Assembly (NCBI GenBank): GCA_037074765.1
Contig: JBAMDO010000288.1
Coordinates: forward strand, 1-64,000
DNA: 64,000 nucleotides
Source: Mansonella perstans
Lineage: Eukaryota; Nematoda; Chromadorea; Rhabditida; Onchocercidae
Direction of reading: 5' to 3'
Shown: one piece after another, positions 36,199-48,290 of the stretch
Layout: every line of letters starts with the position of its first letter
Position numbering within the stretch: position 1 is the stretch's first letter
Program-made: the position numbers and the translations under genes
Notes under the pieces: model-generated
Seen by the model: only the letters and a program-made list of their open reading frames with translations
The model's database searches: none
Told to the model about the DNA's origin: nothing

Positions 36199-39100
36199 AT
36201 GACTGATGAATGTTGTTATGTTTGTAATGAATGTCCAAATTCGTATGCAACGTTGGATGATTTGGAACAACATATGGAACAAATGCATGCCGGAATATTT
36301 CGTTGCGATACAGTTACCACAAATGGCACAATGGCAAAGACAACGACAACGGCAACAGCAACATTACGATTGTCAAAATCGGAAATGGATGATGATGATG
36401 GACAATATTGTTTAAAAAGCGATAATACGGATGATCAAAAAATGGATACCATGGAGCATGTATGTTGTATAAAGTTTTTCCGCAATTTTTTTTAGAAGAA
36501 AAATACTTAGTAATTAAAAATTTTAATAATAAAAATCCTAATGATACAATAAAATTATTAATAAATTTTTTCAAACTTTTTCCTTTCTTCCGTATTTTTT
36601 TCTTCAGGAAAAGAAAAATAATTAGTAAAATAAAATCCTAATGAATTACAATAAAATTATTAATAAATTTTTTCAGGATTTCCGAAAAGAAAAACAAGCA
36701 TTAAAATAAAAATTTAATAATAAAACCCTGGAAAAACTTAATGATACAATAAAATTATTGATAAATTTCTTCAGGATTTCCGGAAAGGAAAATAATTAGC
36801 AATTAAAAATTTAGTAATAAAATTCCTAAAGAATTGCAGTAAATTACTGATAAACTTTTTCATAGTTTCCGAAAAGGAAAATATTTATTAAAATAAAAAT
36901 TTAATAAGAAAATCCTGGAAAAACTTAATGATGCAATAAAATTATTAAAAAACTTTTTTTCAGGATGGTGGAAGTGGTGGTAATTCACCGAGTAGCTCAG
37001 ATTTATCAAATTTTGATGGTACAGTGGATAGTGTTAATTATAATTTAGATGAAAGCACAAATGCTGAAGGTTGTAAAACATTTGGATGTCGTTTTTGTCC
37101 AAAATTATTCCACGAACGATCACAGGTACACAGGTGTTTTGAAAAGATCACAGAGATAGTTTGGAAAGAAAAAGATCTTTGAAAAGATTGAAAAGATTTT
37201 TCTTCGTAAAATTTTTTGCTATGCAAAAATTTTTATGCAATACTTTTTCCAAATCAATCAATTGTTCTATTTGTAATGAAAAAGAAAAAAAAGTTTACCC
37301 TTTTTTTAAAAAAGAAGAAATTAGATTTTATTCATTGTTTGATTTTTGTTGCACTAAAATTTTTTAAATAATGACAAAAAGAATTTTCCATTTTTAAAAA
37401 TTATATTTTATTTTTATTTTTTTCTTTCTTCCTGTTTTTTCCCTAATTTCTTAGTTAAAAGGATTTGTTTATTTGTTATTCAACAAAAATATTTGTTTAT
37501 TTATTATCTATTCAAATGTTTTGTTTATTTATTTGCTAATTAAAAAAATTCGTTTATTTATTTGTTAATTAAAAAGGTTTGTATATTTTTTGCATCATAA
37601 AATATTTCAAAATTTTTTTTTAAAATATTTTATGAAATAAAAATACTTTTTTTTCCTTTCATTTTGCCACAAAAAAAAAATTGAACATTTAAAACTAATA
37701 TTCTCAAAAAAATTTTTTTTTAAAGTGAATAATTTTGCTTTCTTTTTTTTCCTTTTTTTTCTTTTACCTTTCTTTGTCACGGAAACAGCAAAAAAAAGTT
37801 TTGTTGCTTTTCAATAATTTTTTGTTTTTTTTATTGATTCATAAGCGACCGTTGATTTCATATTTCTTTCATTTTTTTTCTTTGCTAAATAATAAAGAAT
37901 GAAAAAAAAATACATTTCGAAACATTGTCTATTTTACGCATGAAACTTTCAAACAAAAAAAAAGAAATAGAAAAAGAAAAATGCATTACAAAAGCTGGCT
38001 TGCTACTATTTGGTCTTCTTCTCTCTTCTCTGTTCTCTTTTCTTCTTTACGAAAAAAATTTAAAAATTAAAACTAAAGAATGAATTCTGAAAAATTAAAA
38101 TTAAAAATGAATTTCGTATTTTATCAATGAATGGAAATTCTTAAAAATTATTTTGTGTAATTTTTTCATAATTTATCTGTGTTAAATTTTTTTTTTAAAT
38201 TTAAATTTTGTCAAATTATAATTTAACGACTTTAAGTTTTTAAAATTTTACTTTTTTTATTTAAGTTTTTTTTATACAAAAAAATTCTTCCATTATAATA
38301 TATCTTCTTTATTTTTTTTTTTATCTTACTAATAATTTTATGTTAGCACTGAATGTTTTTGTAATTTAAAATGTAAAGTTGAAAGTAATTACTGCTTAAA
38401 ATATTTAAAAATTAAAATGAAAAATTTGTTTTAATTTGTAATTTATTACAAAATTTGAATAGTTTGGGAAAAAAAAGAGATTTATATTTTTTTTAGCTAA
38501 ATATACACTATAAGCATACACATCGTGATAAGCCGCAATACGAGTGTGACGAGTGTCACGTCATTTTTGCAATAAAACGTGAACTAAGTACGCATATGCG
38601 TATACATAGTGGTGAGCAACCTCATACGTGTACACAGTGTGGTAAACAATTTGGTACTCGACAACTTCTCAAGAAACATTGGATGTGGCATACTGGTGAG
38701 CGGTCACATGTATGTCCACATTGTGCTAAAGCATTCTTTCAGGTATTTTCTATTTTTTTTTAATATTTTAAATTAATTATATTAATTCACTTTCGTTATA
38801 TTATATTATTATATTTAAATTCAGACAAAAATTTCCAATTACTATTAGTAGTAATTTATTGGCGAATTTAAATTAGTTATATTAATTCACTTTAATTTAA
38901 TTATAATATCAAATAATTATATTAATTCACTCTCATTATATTATATTATTGCATTTAATCTGAATGAAAATTCCCAACCACTATTAGTAATAATTCATCA
39001 GTGAGTTTAAATTATATTAATTCACTTTAAATTATTTATATTAATTCACTTTAAATTATTTATATTAATTCAGTTTCATTATCGATCATTTTTAATCTAT

Positions 39101-41454
39101 TTTTATAAGCAATTTAATCTTGGCAAAATTTATTCACCAAAAAAAACAGCAACATTAAAGTCCTAATTATGAAATCTGCTAATAACAATGTGCATCGTTA
39201 ATTATTGATGTAAATTTTAAAAAGTTATAAAAATTAATTATTACAATTAATTATTGTTTTTTTTTCAAAGTAAATTCATATCAAATAATTGATTTCTTTT
39301 TTTAATGTAGAATTAAAAGTTAAAAAAAAGTGAAGAAAAAACTACGAAATGATATTTTCAGAAAGGACATTTAACACAACATTTAATGATTCATGCTGGT
39401 GGACGACCACATCAATGTCCATTATGTCAAAAAACATTCATTTTTAAATTCGATCTCAATCGTCACATGAAAATTCATGCGGAGCGTGGTTTTTCATGTG
39501 AAAAATGTGGTCGTTCGTTTCTGAAACAAATGCAACTTGATGAACATATGTTAAAATGTAAAGGTGCTACTACTACTGGCATAAGGTTTGTTTTAAATTT
39601 GCATTTTTTTTTATTCAGGAAATTTAAAATGTTAATAATATTACAACAATAAATGATAGCAATAATCGATTTTTAAATGTCACTAGAAATCGTATTGGAG
39701 CATTATTATTATTCTTACACTAATTTTTTGTAATATATTTGAAATTCAATAAATTATGATAAATTAGGCAATTAGGCAAAAATTTTGAGAAATTTCATTT
39801 TAAAATTATCATTTCAAACAAAAAAAAGAAGATTTTAAATTCACTAATAAATTATTACTACTAATATAGTAATTGGAAATTTTCATCTGAATTAAATACT
39901 AATAATATTGCATTAATCTATTTGATCTATAAAACTTAAATTCACTGCTAAATTACTACTAATAGTAATTGGAAATTATTGGAAGTGATATTATTGCAAT
40001 AATAATGATTAATGCAATATTATTAGTATTTAATTTAGATGAAAATTTCCAATTAACTTCCATTTGAATTAAATACCAATAATTATTGAATTAATCTATT
40101 TGATCTATAAAATTTAAGTTCACTAATAAATTACTACTTAATAATAATTGGAAATTTTAATCTCAATTAAATACTAATAATATTGCATTAATCTATTTTA
40201 TTTTTATTAATGTATCATTTTTTAATGTTAGAATAAATTTTTTCCATAAATAAAATTTATGCTTGTAATAATGCTTGTTAGATGGCTTGTTGTTTTTTGT
40301 TTTTTTCCCCTGTTATTGGTTAGGAAGTAATGATTCAGAAAGAAATCAGTGCGAAATAAATATTTTTTTATTTTTTTGATTTCATACAAAAATGTCATGT
40401 ATATTGTTGGAAAAGAAGAATTTAGAATTTAATTTATTGCTTTTTAATTCAAAAAAAAAAAAAATATGGTATGCAACTTTACATTTCATTGTTTACATAA
40501 TAAATGAAAATCAGATTTGATCAGTTTGAAAATTTTTTTTTGTAAAATCTTGCCACATAAATATTTTTCTACTAACAAATCTATCGATATCCAAATCTAA
40601 ACCATTAGAAGAGATAACTTGCCAAAAGATGACAGAACAAATGACGTTATTATCTGAACTATCTGTCTGTCCCAACTACTACCAATAGATACATCTTGAA
40701 ATTACATTTCGACTCAGCTTCATTCATATTCCAATAACATTCTTAATTTGCATTAAAGAGAATTTAATTTAACAATATAGGTGAAAGCTTTTTGAATGGA
40801 ATCGATAGCTACTATATTATTGATTGAAGAGACTTAATTAACTAATGAACTAATAGTTACTGTAACATCAAATTCTTCTCTTATTAACAAGTAATATAAG
40901 TGAAAAGCTTTTTGAATGGAATTGGTAGCTACTATTATTGGTTGAACAGGCCTAATTAATTAATGAACATGTAATTTCGACTGTATTTAGTGGTAGTAGC
41001 TGGGACAGTTCAGGTGACAGTGATTCGTTCTGTCATTTAATGTAAATCAAATTCTTATCATGTTAAATAGTTGACATAAAAAGTTGACAGTTTTTTGTTA
41101 AATTTTTTCTACAAATTATTTTCTTGTTAGACTAGCCAAGTTAAATAGTAAGCAAATTCAATGAGTTTCAAAAAAAGTAAATTTTAGATCGAATTTAGGA
41201 TACTTTCAAAAAATAATAAATTTGTCGGAAAAAATCTGAGAGAAAATTGTGATAAAGAAAGAAATATCGAAATATCAAATTTTAAAAAATTAATTAATTA
41301 AGTATGAATTGCAGAAATCATTGCAGAAGTCAACCAATAACACGAACAAGTACACCAATGACTGATACTGGTGGTAATGGTACTGGAAATACAAAGTCTG
41401 AATCGCGACTGTCAACACAATCGTCACCAGGACGACGACAATCTGTTTCAATTC

Positions 41455-41506
<52 letters not shown>

Positions 41507-44342
41507 GCAAAAACAACAACAACAGCAACGACAACAACAACCACAACAACCACCACAACAACAACCACCACAACAACAACTACCACAACAACACCAATCA
41601 CAACAACAACAACAACAGCAACAACGACAACGACATCAGCAACAAAAACAACAGCAACAACACCAACAACAACAACAACGTCAACAGCTCCAGCAACTAC
41701 AACAACAACAACAACAGTACCAACAGCAACGTCAACCAGCGGGTCATGCTGCAGCAGTAGCACAAATTTTTTCCGCTGAAGAAATGAGCAAGGTAAACAT
41801 TTTTTTTTTAAATTTATTTAAAAACAAAAAATTTAATTTAAGTTCTATTTTTTGAAATTAAAATTAAAATTATTCTGATACATTTTTTTCTTTTTTTTTT
41901 TAAGAATGTCAAATATTGTGACTGTCGTTCTCTTTTTTCTTTTTTCAAAGATTTCATTTTATTGATTTAACTAATTTCATAGAGCAGAGAAAAACAAAAG
42001 CGTTTAGTTTTATGAAAAAATGTTGTAGTTTAAGATTTAAAATTTGTTTATCAAAAGAAAAAAAATTTAAAAATGAAATTTACAGGTTGCACAAGTATTA
42101 GCTGTACAACAGCAACAACGTGCGCTTGTTGCAGCGGCTGCAGCACATCATGATGGTGCAACTGCACGTACTGTTATTGCAAATCCATTACTGCAAGCAA
42201 GTGCATTGCAAAATTTTGCACAAAATTTAATGTCTAATGGCATAAATAATCAACAACAACAACACCATCACCAACAACAACAACAACCACAACAAACTGG
42301 CCAAACATTCTTTTGCATTTTTTGCATGAAACATTTCAACACACAAGCATCATTCACCTTACACCTTAGCTTTGTTCATTTTCGTAATAATGTTGTCAAT
42401 GTGAGCATGCAAAATTATTTTCAAGAACATTTCGATAAAGAGGTAAAATTTTATTTTATTCCATTTTACTTGTAATATTTAAATTTATTACTTTAATATT
42501 TATTTACTCCGTTACCTGAACATTAAAACCATTGCTTTAATATTTAAATTATTACTACTATAATTTAATGCTACTGTAATATCTATTTAGACCATTACTT
42601 AAATACTTAATTCATTAGTTTAATATTTAGTTTATTACTACTGCAATTTATTACTACTTTAATATTTATTTACACCATTACTTTAATATTTAATTTATTA
42701 CTTCAATACTTAATTTGTTACTATTGCAATTTGTTATTACTTTAATTCATTATTTTAATACTAATTTATTGCTACTGTTATATTTATTTGCACCATTAAT
42801 TGCTACTTTAATTCATTTTTTTAATACTAATTTATTACTGTTGTAATATTAATGCTATTACTTTAATATCTAAATCATTACTTTATCATTTAATTTATTA
42901 TTAATTTAATTCATTACTTTAATACCAATTTATTACTGCTGTAATATTTTTACACTATTACTTCAATATTTAATTTATTGTTTTTATGACAAATATTTTT
43001 ATCTCACTCTCTAATCTTCATTATCAATAAACATTTTGAAGATTATATATAAAACCGATTTTTTTTTTTGTTTGTTTGATTTTCTTTCAATTTACTTATG
43101 ATTATTTATGGTTTATTTAAAATGTTACAAAAAAGAAAGAAAAAAAGATGAGCATTATTAATGATATAGCCTTATGTTATAAATATTTTTGTATTCATGA
43201 AAAGAATGAACGAACTTTGACCAAATGATATTATTATTAGATCAAAGTTTAGTTCATTTTTCAGTTCATTTCATTTTAAATTAATCCTTGAAATAAGAAC
43301 AATTTATTCTACTTGTAAATAGTAGATGTAAAACTACAGTGAATAGGAATTTGAAAATGAAAATAAAGAACTTAAGGACTTAAGGATTTTTTTACCATCA
43401 GAACAATTTATTCACTTATAAATAGTATATGTAAAATTAAAATGAGTACGAATTTGAAAAAGAAAATAAAAAACTTAAGAACTTAAAGATACCATCATCT
43501 ACTGTCCAGTTGTCTAGTTTATATATATTCATTGCTTCATTAAAAATGCTTTCTTATAATCTAGCATAGAATTTTAGAGCACAGAAATGATAGAAATGAT
43601 AAAAATTTTTTCTTTTTTTAGGGTAAGATGAATGCTTCAATAGCATCATTTCCATCAATATTTGGTACAGTTGCAAATAATGCAAAAGGAATTGCTGAAG
43701 ATGCTATAGCACATTCAGATACAACAACAACAAATTCATCATGTTCATCGAGGTAAAAGAAAAAATTTCGAAAATGGATGATAATGAAGTTTAATCAATT
43801 AATAAAGACAAACATTCTTAAGACGAGGTTTTTATTGAAATGGACAGGTTTGAAAATTATATGAAGATGAATTTTGTTAATTAGTTGTTTAATTTTTTAA
43901 TTAAGCATTTATAAAAAAATTTTTGACAAAAATTATTTTTATTTAAAAAGGTAAAATAAAATGAATTTTTGTATTTTTTTTTTTTTTTGTTTATTATTTC
44001 AGTCCACAAAAAGTATCACCAGTTATTATGCAAGGTAAAATGCAATCATCACCAGCACAATTATCCGAAGCGGATCATTTATCAGATGATTTAGAATCCC
44101 CGGATATTACTGTTCAAAAAAATTGTGAACAATGTGAAAGTCATCGACAACGTGTAGTTGAATTAGAACAAATATTGGAGGCAAAACGAATTGAGCTAAA
44201 AAATACCCGTGAATTAATGCGTCGTATTGGTGTAATTGCTGGTTCACTACTTGAATCATGCACTGATTTTGATAAGCAATGGGTGTTACATACTCGTAAA
44301 GTTTACTCGCAAATACAATCAGTAATATGTAATATGGAATAA
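36199..44342 (+). CDS. C2H2 zinc-finger protein with glutamine tract and C-terminal coiled coil
   Basis: Exons: 36199-36459, 36964-37125, 38497-38742, 39362-39585, 41327-41792, 42086-42442, 43622-43752, 44003-44342, with TAA at 44340-44342. All junctions are GT-AG and phases agree, giving about 728 residues. Finger 1 is C9/C12/H25/H30. A cluster of six follows from C129 to C289; the last finger ends in Cys instead of the second His. TGERSH- and SGEQPH-type linkers join some of the fingers. About 341-435 is Gln-rich, followed by Ala- and Gln-rich stretches. A further finger is C530/C533/H546/H551, and 663-690 is a predicted coiled coil. This is a likely nuclear DNA-binding transcription factor; the targets are unknown. 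From memory, fingers 5-6 resemble an uncharacterised C. elegans zinc-finger family (M03D4.4-like), which I could not check. Finger 2 is split by an intron of 1.4 kb. I gave no symbol because no named family is certain. Confidence 0.9.
36497..36963 (+). repeat. Intron 1 tandem array, each unit ending in an acceptor-like site
   Basis: Units of about 90-98 bases share AATAAAATTATTAATAAA, TTTTTTCAGGATTTCC and AAAATTTAATAA segments. Acceptor-like TTYTTCAGG (or CATAG) sites end at 36607, 36676, 36774 and 36865; the real acceptor ends at 36963. The spacing is therefore about 69, 98, 91 and 98 bases. Confidence 0.85.
38821..39015 (+). repeat. Intron 3 repeat copies, inverted relative to intron 4
   Basis: Two copies (38821-38875 and 38953-39014) contain ATTTCCAATTACTATTAGTA or TTCCCAACCACTATTAGTAA, then GTAATTTATTGGCGAATTTAAATTA or a close variant. 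Their reverse complement matches the repeats at 39836-40200 across exon 4. AT-rich TATATTAATTCACTTTA units fill the space between and after them. Confidence 0.85.
39836..40200 (+). repeat. Intron 4 repeat cluster with internal 49 bp inverted repeat
   Basis: Copies near 39836-39918, 39936-39981 and 40110-40195 read TTAAATTCACTAATAAATTA, CTACTAATAGTAATTGGAAA and TTTTCATCTGAATTAAATAC. A copy at 40007-40055 is inverted and matches the reverse complement of 39870-39918 with one difference visible to me. Confidence 0.85.
40620..41045. mobile_element. Foldback (MITE-like) element in zinc-finger intron 4
   Basis: The left arm, about 40628-40713, contains GATGACAGAACAAATGACG, CTGTCCCAACTACTACCAAT, AGATACAT and GAAATTACAT. 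The right arm, about 40968-41045, reads the same in reverse complement (ATGACAGAACGAATCACTGT, CACCTGAACTGTCCCAGCTA, CTACCACTAAATACA, CGAAATTACATG). The centre holds a diverged direct duplication with AAGCTTTTTGAATGGAATYG, then GTAGCTACTAT. There is no coding capacity, so any mobility would need an enzyme from elsewhere. A related single end is at 8905-8990. Target-site duplications were not resolved. Confidence 0.75.
40778..40972 (+). repeat. Internal direct duplication of the foldback element
   Basis: Copies at about 40778-40852 and 40890-40966 both read AATATARGTGAAARGCTTTT, TGAATGGAAT, GTAGCTACTAT, ATTGATTGAA or ATTGGTTGAA, then TTAATTAAYTAATGAAC. Confidence 0.88.
41311..41326 (+). promoter_or_regulatory. 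Two in-frame 3' splice sites for zinc-finger exon 5
   Basis: GCAG ends at 41314 and TTGCAG ends at 41326. Both follow the phase-2 donor at 39586 without breaking the frame. Using the first adds four residues (NHCR) before SQPITR. The second has slightly more pyrimidine before it; neither has a long tract. Confidence 0.6.
41450..41738 (+). repeat. CAA/CAG repeat encoding a glutamine tract
   Basis: Mostly CAA with some CAG, CCA, CGA, CAT and CAC codons, giving about 95 residues of Gln with Pro, His and Arg. It is in frame inside exon 5 of the zinc-finger gene. The CAA bias lowers the chance of hairpin-driven expansion compared with pure CAG. Length variation between individuals is likely. Confidence 0.95.
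42480..42980 (+). repeat. AT-rich degenerate tandem array in zinc-finger intron 6
   Basis: Loose repeats of TTACTTTAATATTTAATTTA, TTACTACTGTAATATTTATT and CACCATTACTTTAATATTTA cover about 500 bases, a large part of the 1.2 kb intron. Confidence 0.8.
43296..43492 (+). repeat. Two-copy tandem duplication in zinc-finger intron 6
   Basis: The unit is about 103 bases. Both copies have AGAACAATTTATTC, TAAATAGTAKATGTAAAA, GAATTTGAAAA, GAAAATAAA and AACTTAAGRACTTAA, followed by ACCATCA. Confidence 0.88.
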
Positions 44343-44343
44343 A
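44338..44343 (+). promoter_or_regulatory. AATAAA overlapping the zinc-finger stop codon
   Basis: The stop TAA sits inside AATAAA, which could serve as a poly(A) signal and give a 3' UTR of only about 20-30 bases before an A-rich stretch. No other exact AATAAA was noted in the next 200 bases, but variant signals are likely in such AT-rich DNA. Confidence 0.25.
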
Positions 44344-45730
44344 CAAAAAAAAAAATTTATTACTGTATTTTTTTAGCCTATATACTTACCGTATATTCCA
44401 TCAAACCTATTAATTAATCTCTTGTTTTTGTTTCAATAATTTTTTTTTTCGTTTATTCTCCTTCTCTCTCTCTCTCTTTTTACTTATTTACTTATTATCA
44501 AATTTTCAAAATCATTTTAAAAATTTACAATTTTAAGTGTTGAAATGATTAAAAAAAAAAGCAAATGATATCATTTTTGTTCATTTCAATTTAATATAAG
44601 TAATTATCAATTTTTTTTACTGTTTAACATGATAGTAATTATGACAATTAGTGATAAAAAAAATTACAGTAACCAGTTATCAAATGTTTTTTTTTAATTC
44701 TCATTTATTTCCCTTTCCCAATCACTTCTTTAGACATATTCATTATACATACATGCATTATATTATATTGGTGATGATGATATAATAACATTTTATAAAA
44801 ATGAATGAGAAGAATTCATTAACAAGCTAAGGTATGGTCAATCATAATGTGATGCAAATTTTTTGCAATACAATTGCAGTGTTAGAATTCATTAATGAAG
44901 CTGGGATATGTGGTCAGTCAGCATTTTTTTTGATAATACAACTTTAGTATTAATTGTTTGAAGTAATTTTTTTTTACAAAATTCAAAATTTAAAATCAAA
45001 TATATGTAGCTACTCAATGTCAACAAAAAAATACATACATCGTTGAATAAACAAAACTGCTCTATAAGAGCAAAACGAATGAACAACGACATGACATAAT
45101 TAATTTGTATTTGACCCCGTATGTTGCGATTCCTTAGTTTGTTAAACTTTTATCCATTAAGTAAACTAATTCAGTTATATAATACAGAAGCAATTAATCT
45201 TTTTTACATTTTAGTAGAAAAAAAAAACTTCCCTATATCATAAATCCATTCATTCAGATTAATTAATAGTTTTTAATTAATAAATTTATTAAGTCAAATT
45301 AATCAATGATTTTTAATTATTTGGATTAAAAAAAAAAGAAATTTTTTCGCCATTTATCATCAAAAGAAATTAATCAAATTGGAATTTTATTCTGCTAATT
45401 GTTAAACAGAAACAAAAAGAAACGAAAAAATAAAGCAACAAATCATTAAAACTTTTGTCATGCCAATAAATCATTTTACTGATTTTGATGACACTTCTTT
45501 TAGTTTTTATCATTTATAATTTATAATTAAATATGCATCATAATTAATGAGGAAATTTACAATGAAACATTACAAGTGAGGTGGATTAATTGTTAGCATA
45601 GAAGTGGCGAAAAAAAAGGTCAATTGAAAAAAAGGTCAATCTGTTCAATTAACCACATGTGTAGTAATCTGATTTTGAACTTGGAATTTCGTTTTAAGAT
45701 CATTGTAATAAACATTTGAACATTTTTAAC

Positions 45731-45775
45731 ACACTGGGATACCTCGGTAGCACACTAGGATATCTCGGTAAATTG
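45731..45775 (+). repeat. Two-copy 20 bp tandem repeat
   Basis: CACACTGGGATACCTCGGTA is followed directly by GCACACTAGGATATCTCGGT. Confidence 0.85.
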
Positions 45776-48102
45776 TCATGCAATACAAACCTAACTATAT
45801 CATGTCATGAATTCATTCGTTCATTTTTCGATTATAATTAATGGTCAAATTTTGTTGACATTGTATATATCTTATGATTGATATCTCGATATATCTTATG
45901 ATTAGCATTCTATTACAATTTTTTTTTCCTTTTTTTGTTCTATTATTAAATTTTACAATTGATCATTTTCATTTGTTTTATTATAAAATTTTTACAATTG
46001 GTCATTTGTGAAATAATTTATGTGAACCAAATTGGTTTATTATAAATTAATTCGATTTTTATTCATTTATTTTTTGATCTTAGATCATTATGTATAATTC
46101 ATTTATGTGTACATTATTAAATTTCTCTTTGTCAAATTTTAGTAATTAAGAAAATTTGTATTACGCTGTTAATTTTTTGTCTATGATCAAATTTCAAAAC
46201 ATTCATGAAAAATTCCAAAAAATTTCATCAATTTTTTTTTAATTTAATTTTGTTTAATTTCTTTCTTTTTGTTTTTTTTCATTAATTGCGAAATTTTTTT
46301 GAAACATCAACTAAGTGGGATTCCGAATTATTGCTATGAAAAAAAGCAATATGGTATTTGAATTCAAAAAAAAAAAAAAAAACAAAAAACAAAAAAAAAT
46401 TTATTATCAATTTTTTTCTCTTTCTCCTTCCTTCTCTTTTTTTTCCTTTTTTTCCCCATTTTTTAAATTCTCAATTAGTCTTTCTTTCTTTCTTTTCTTT
46501 TTCTTCACAACCCGTTTTTCTTTTCATTTTTTTTTTTGAAAAAAAAATGAAAATCCGCTTTTTTATAAATTCATAACTAACACTGTTACTCTAACTCTCC
46601 CTCTATCTCTATCTCTTTCTCATTTGTTCGTTGCTCCCTTTCTCTCGCTCTATCTGTTTCTCATCTGTTCCTTACTCTCTCTTTGTCTCTCCCATTTTGT
46701 CTCTTTCTTTTTTTCATGGGATTTATTAAAGTAAAATTTTTAGAGTTGCAAAAAAAAAAATCAATTCAAATCATTAAATGAAATAAATGTGCCTTGATGA
46801 AAACTTCTCTCTCTCTCTCTCTCATTCTTTTTTTTTCCTTTTATTATTCATGTGTGCCATTATGTGTAGAATACCTTACATATTCCTTTAATTTTTTTTA
46901 TTTCAAATAATTCAATACAAAACATTCTTTTCTCACTTTTACTTTCTTCTTCTTTTTCCTCTCTCTTTCTATGTTTGTAACTCTTCTTCCACTCTTTGAA
47001 AATACATTTTTTTTTTGTCTATTAAAACTGTTAGTTTCAAATTTTACAAGTGAAATGAAAACAAAAATTGAAATTCTAATTTCTGAACAATAAATTTTAT
47101 AATGAAACTATTCAATCCTTTTTTTTGTACCGATAATAAATAAAATAATTTTTTATTTAAATCTTAAAATTTAAAAATTTTTGATTTTCAAAAAATCATG
47201 AAATTATTGAAATAATTTATTGAAAAACAAGTAAGCTTATTGAATTCTTTTTTTCTTTTCTTTTTGCTTTTCAATTTTTCCATATGTGTATTTGAAATTT
47301 TAATTTTTTTTTTATTTCTTCTTCATTTCTCTAAATCACTCATTTTTATCGAACACATCTTTCATCTTTTCTTTTTTCCCTTTACTCTTTTTCTTTTCGT
47401 TTTTTCTTTTTTCTTTTTTTTTAAATTCGTATCGTTTAGTTTAGCAAAATATTCCCTAAATTCCACTTCAATAAATCATTATCATTCCCGCATGATCATT
47501 ATTATCATTATCGTTATCTTGTTATCATTATTTGTTTGATTATCATGATGTTATTATCAAACACTGATTATTAGCTAACGCTTATTTTTATTAGTATCGT
47601 TTTTTTTTTGGCTTTGAACAAAAATTTCAATTTCAATTTTTTTTTTTCAAATCGTCATAAGTGTAAATTAATTGAGTTTTATGTTTTCCTATTTGAACTA
47701 TTTGAAAATTTTTTTGAAAAATTGTTTTTTGATTCAATTCTTTTGATTTTAGATACGCAGCCCATTATTTATTGATTGCTTTTCAGCCAATTTTGTGTCA
47801 TCCAGGGCAGAGATAGCCCCGGGGAAATAAATAAATAAATGTTGTTTTTTGTTTGAATCCTTTTTTCAACTTTTTTTTTATGCATAATGCTGAAAACAAT
47901 TTCCGGTAGCATTTGAATAGAAAATCATTTGCGATTCATCATTTTAAATTTCTGGAATCATCTAGAATCATCTATGATAACTATTATAATCCGCCCGTAA
48001 GGACCTTTTTGCAATTGCGCTACCCATATTACACTATACTGATAAATTATTTCATGATTAATACCGGTATGCAAGATAAATCATCAAAAAACGTAAGTGC
48101 AT

Positions 48103-48290
48103 TAATTGCAGCAACAACAACAATGAAAAGAACAACCACAATAACAAGAACAATAAAAACAACAGCAATAGTAACAATAACAAAAATAACTAAGAAGAGC
48201 GACAACAACAACAAGAACAACAATATTAGCAACAGCAATAATAACGACAATAGCAACAACAATAGCAATAACAACAATATAGTTAAAGTG
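48103..48290. repeat. (AAC)n/(AAT)n microsatellite
   Basis: Interrupted AAC, AAT and AGC triplets over about 185 bases; frames give Thr, Asn or Leu runs. Confidence 0.92.

Noticed and set aside
41290..41763. 157-codon minus-strand frame of Val and Ala
   Set aside because: It is the antisense shadow of the CAA/CAG glutamine tract in the zinc-finger exon.
3190..44390. Repeated occurrence of TACCGTA/TACGGTA across the window
   Set aside because: About a dozen occurrences, a few from one tandem array, is only mildly above expectation for this composition and was not treated as a motif.
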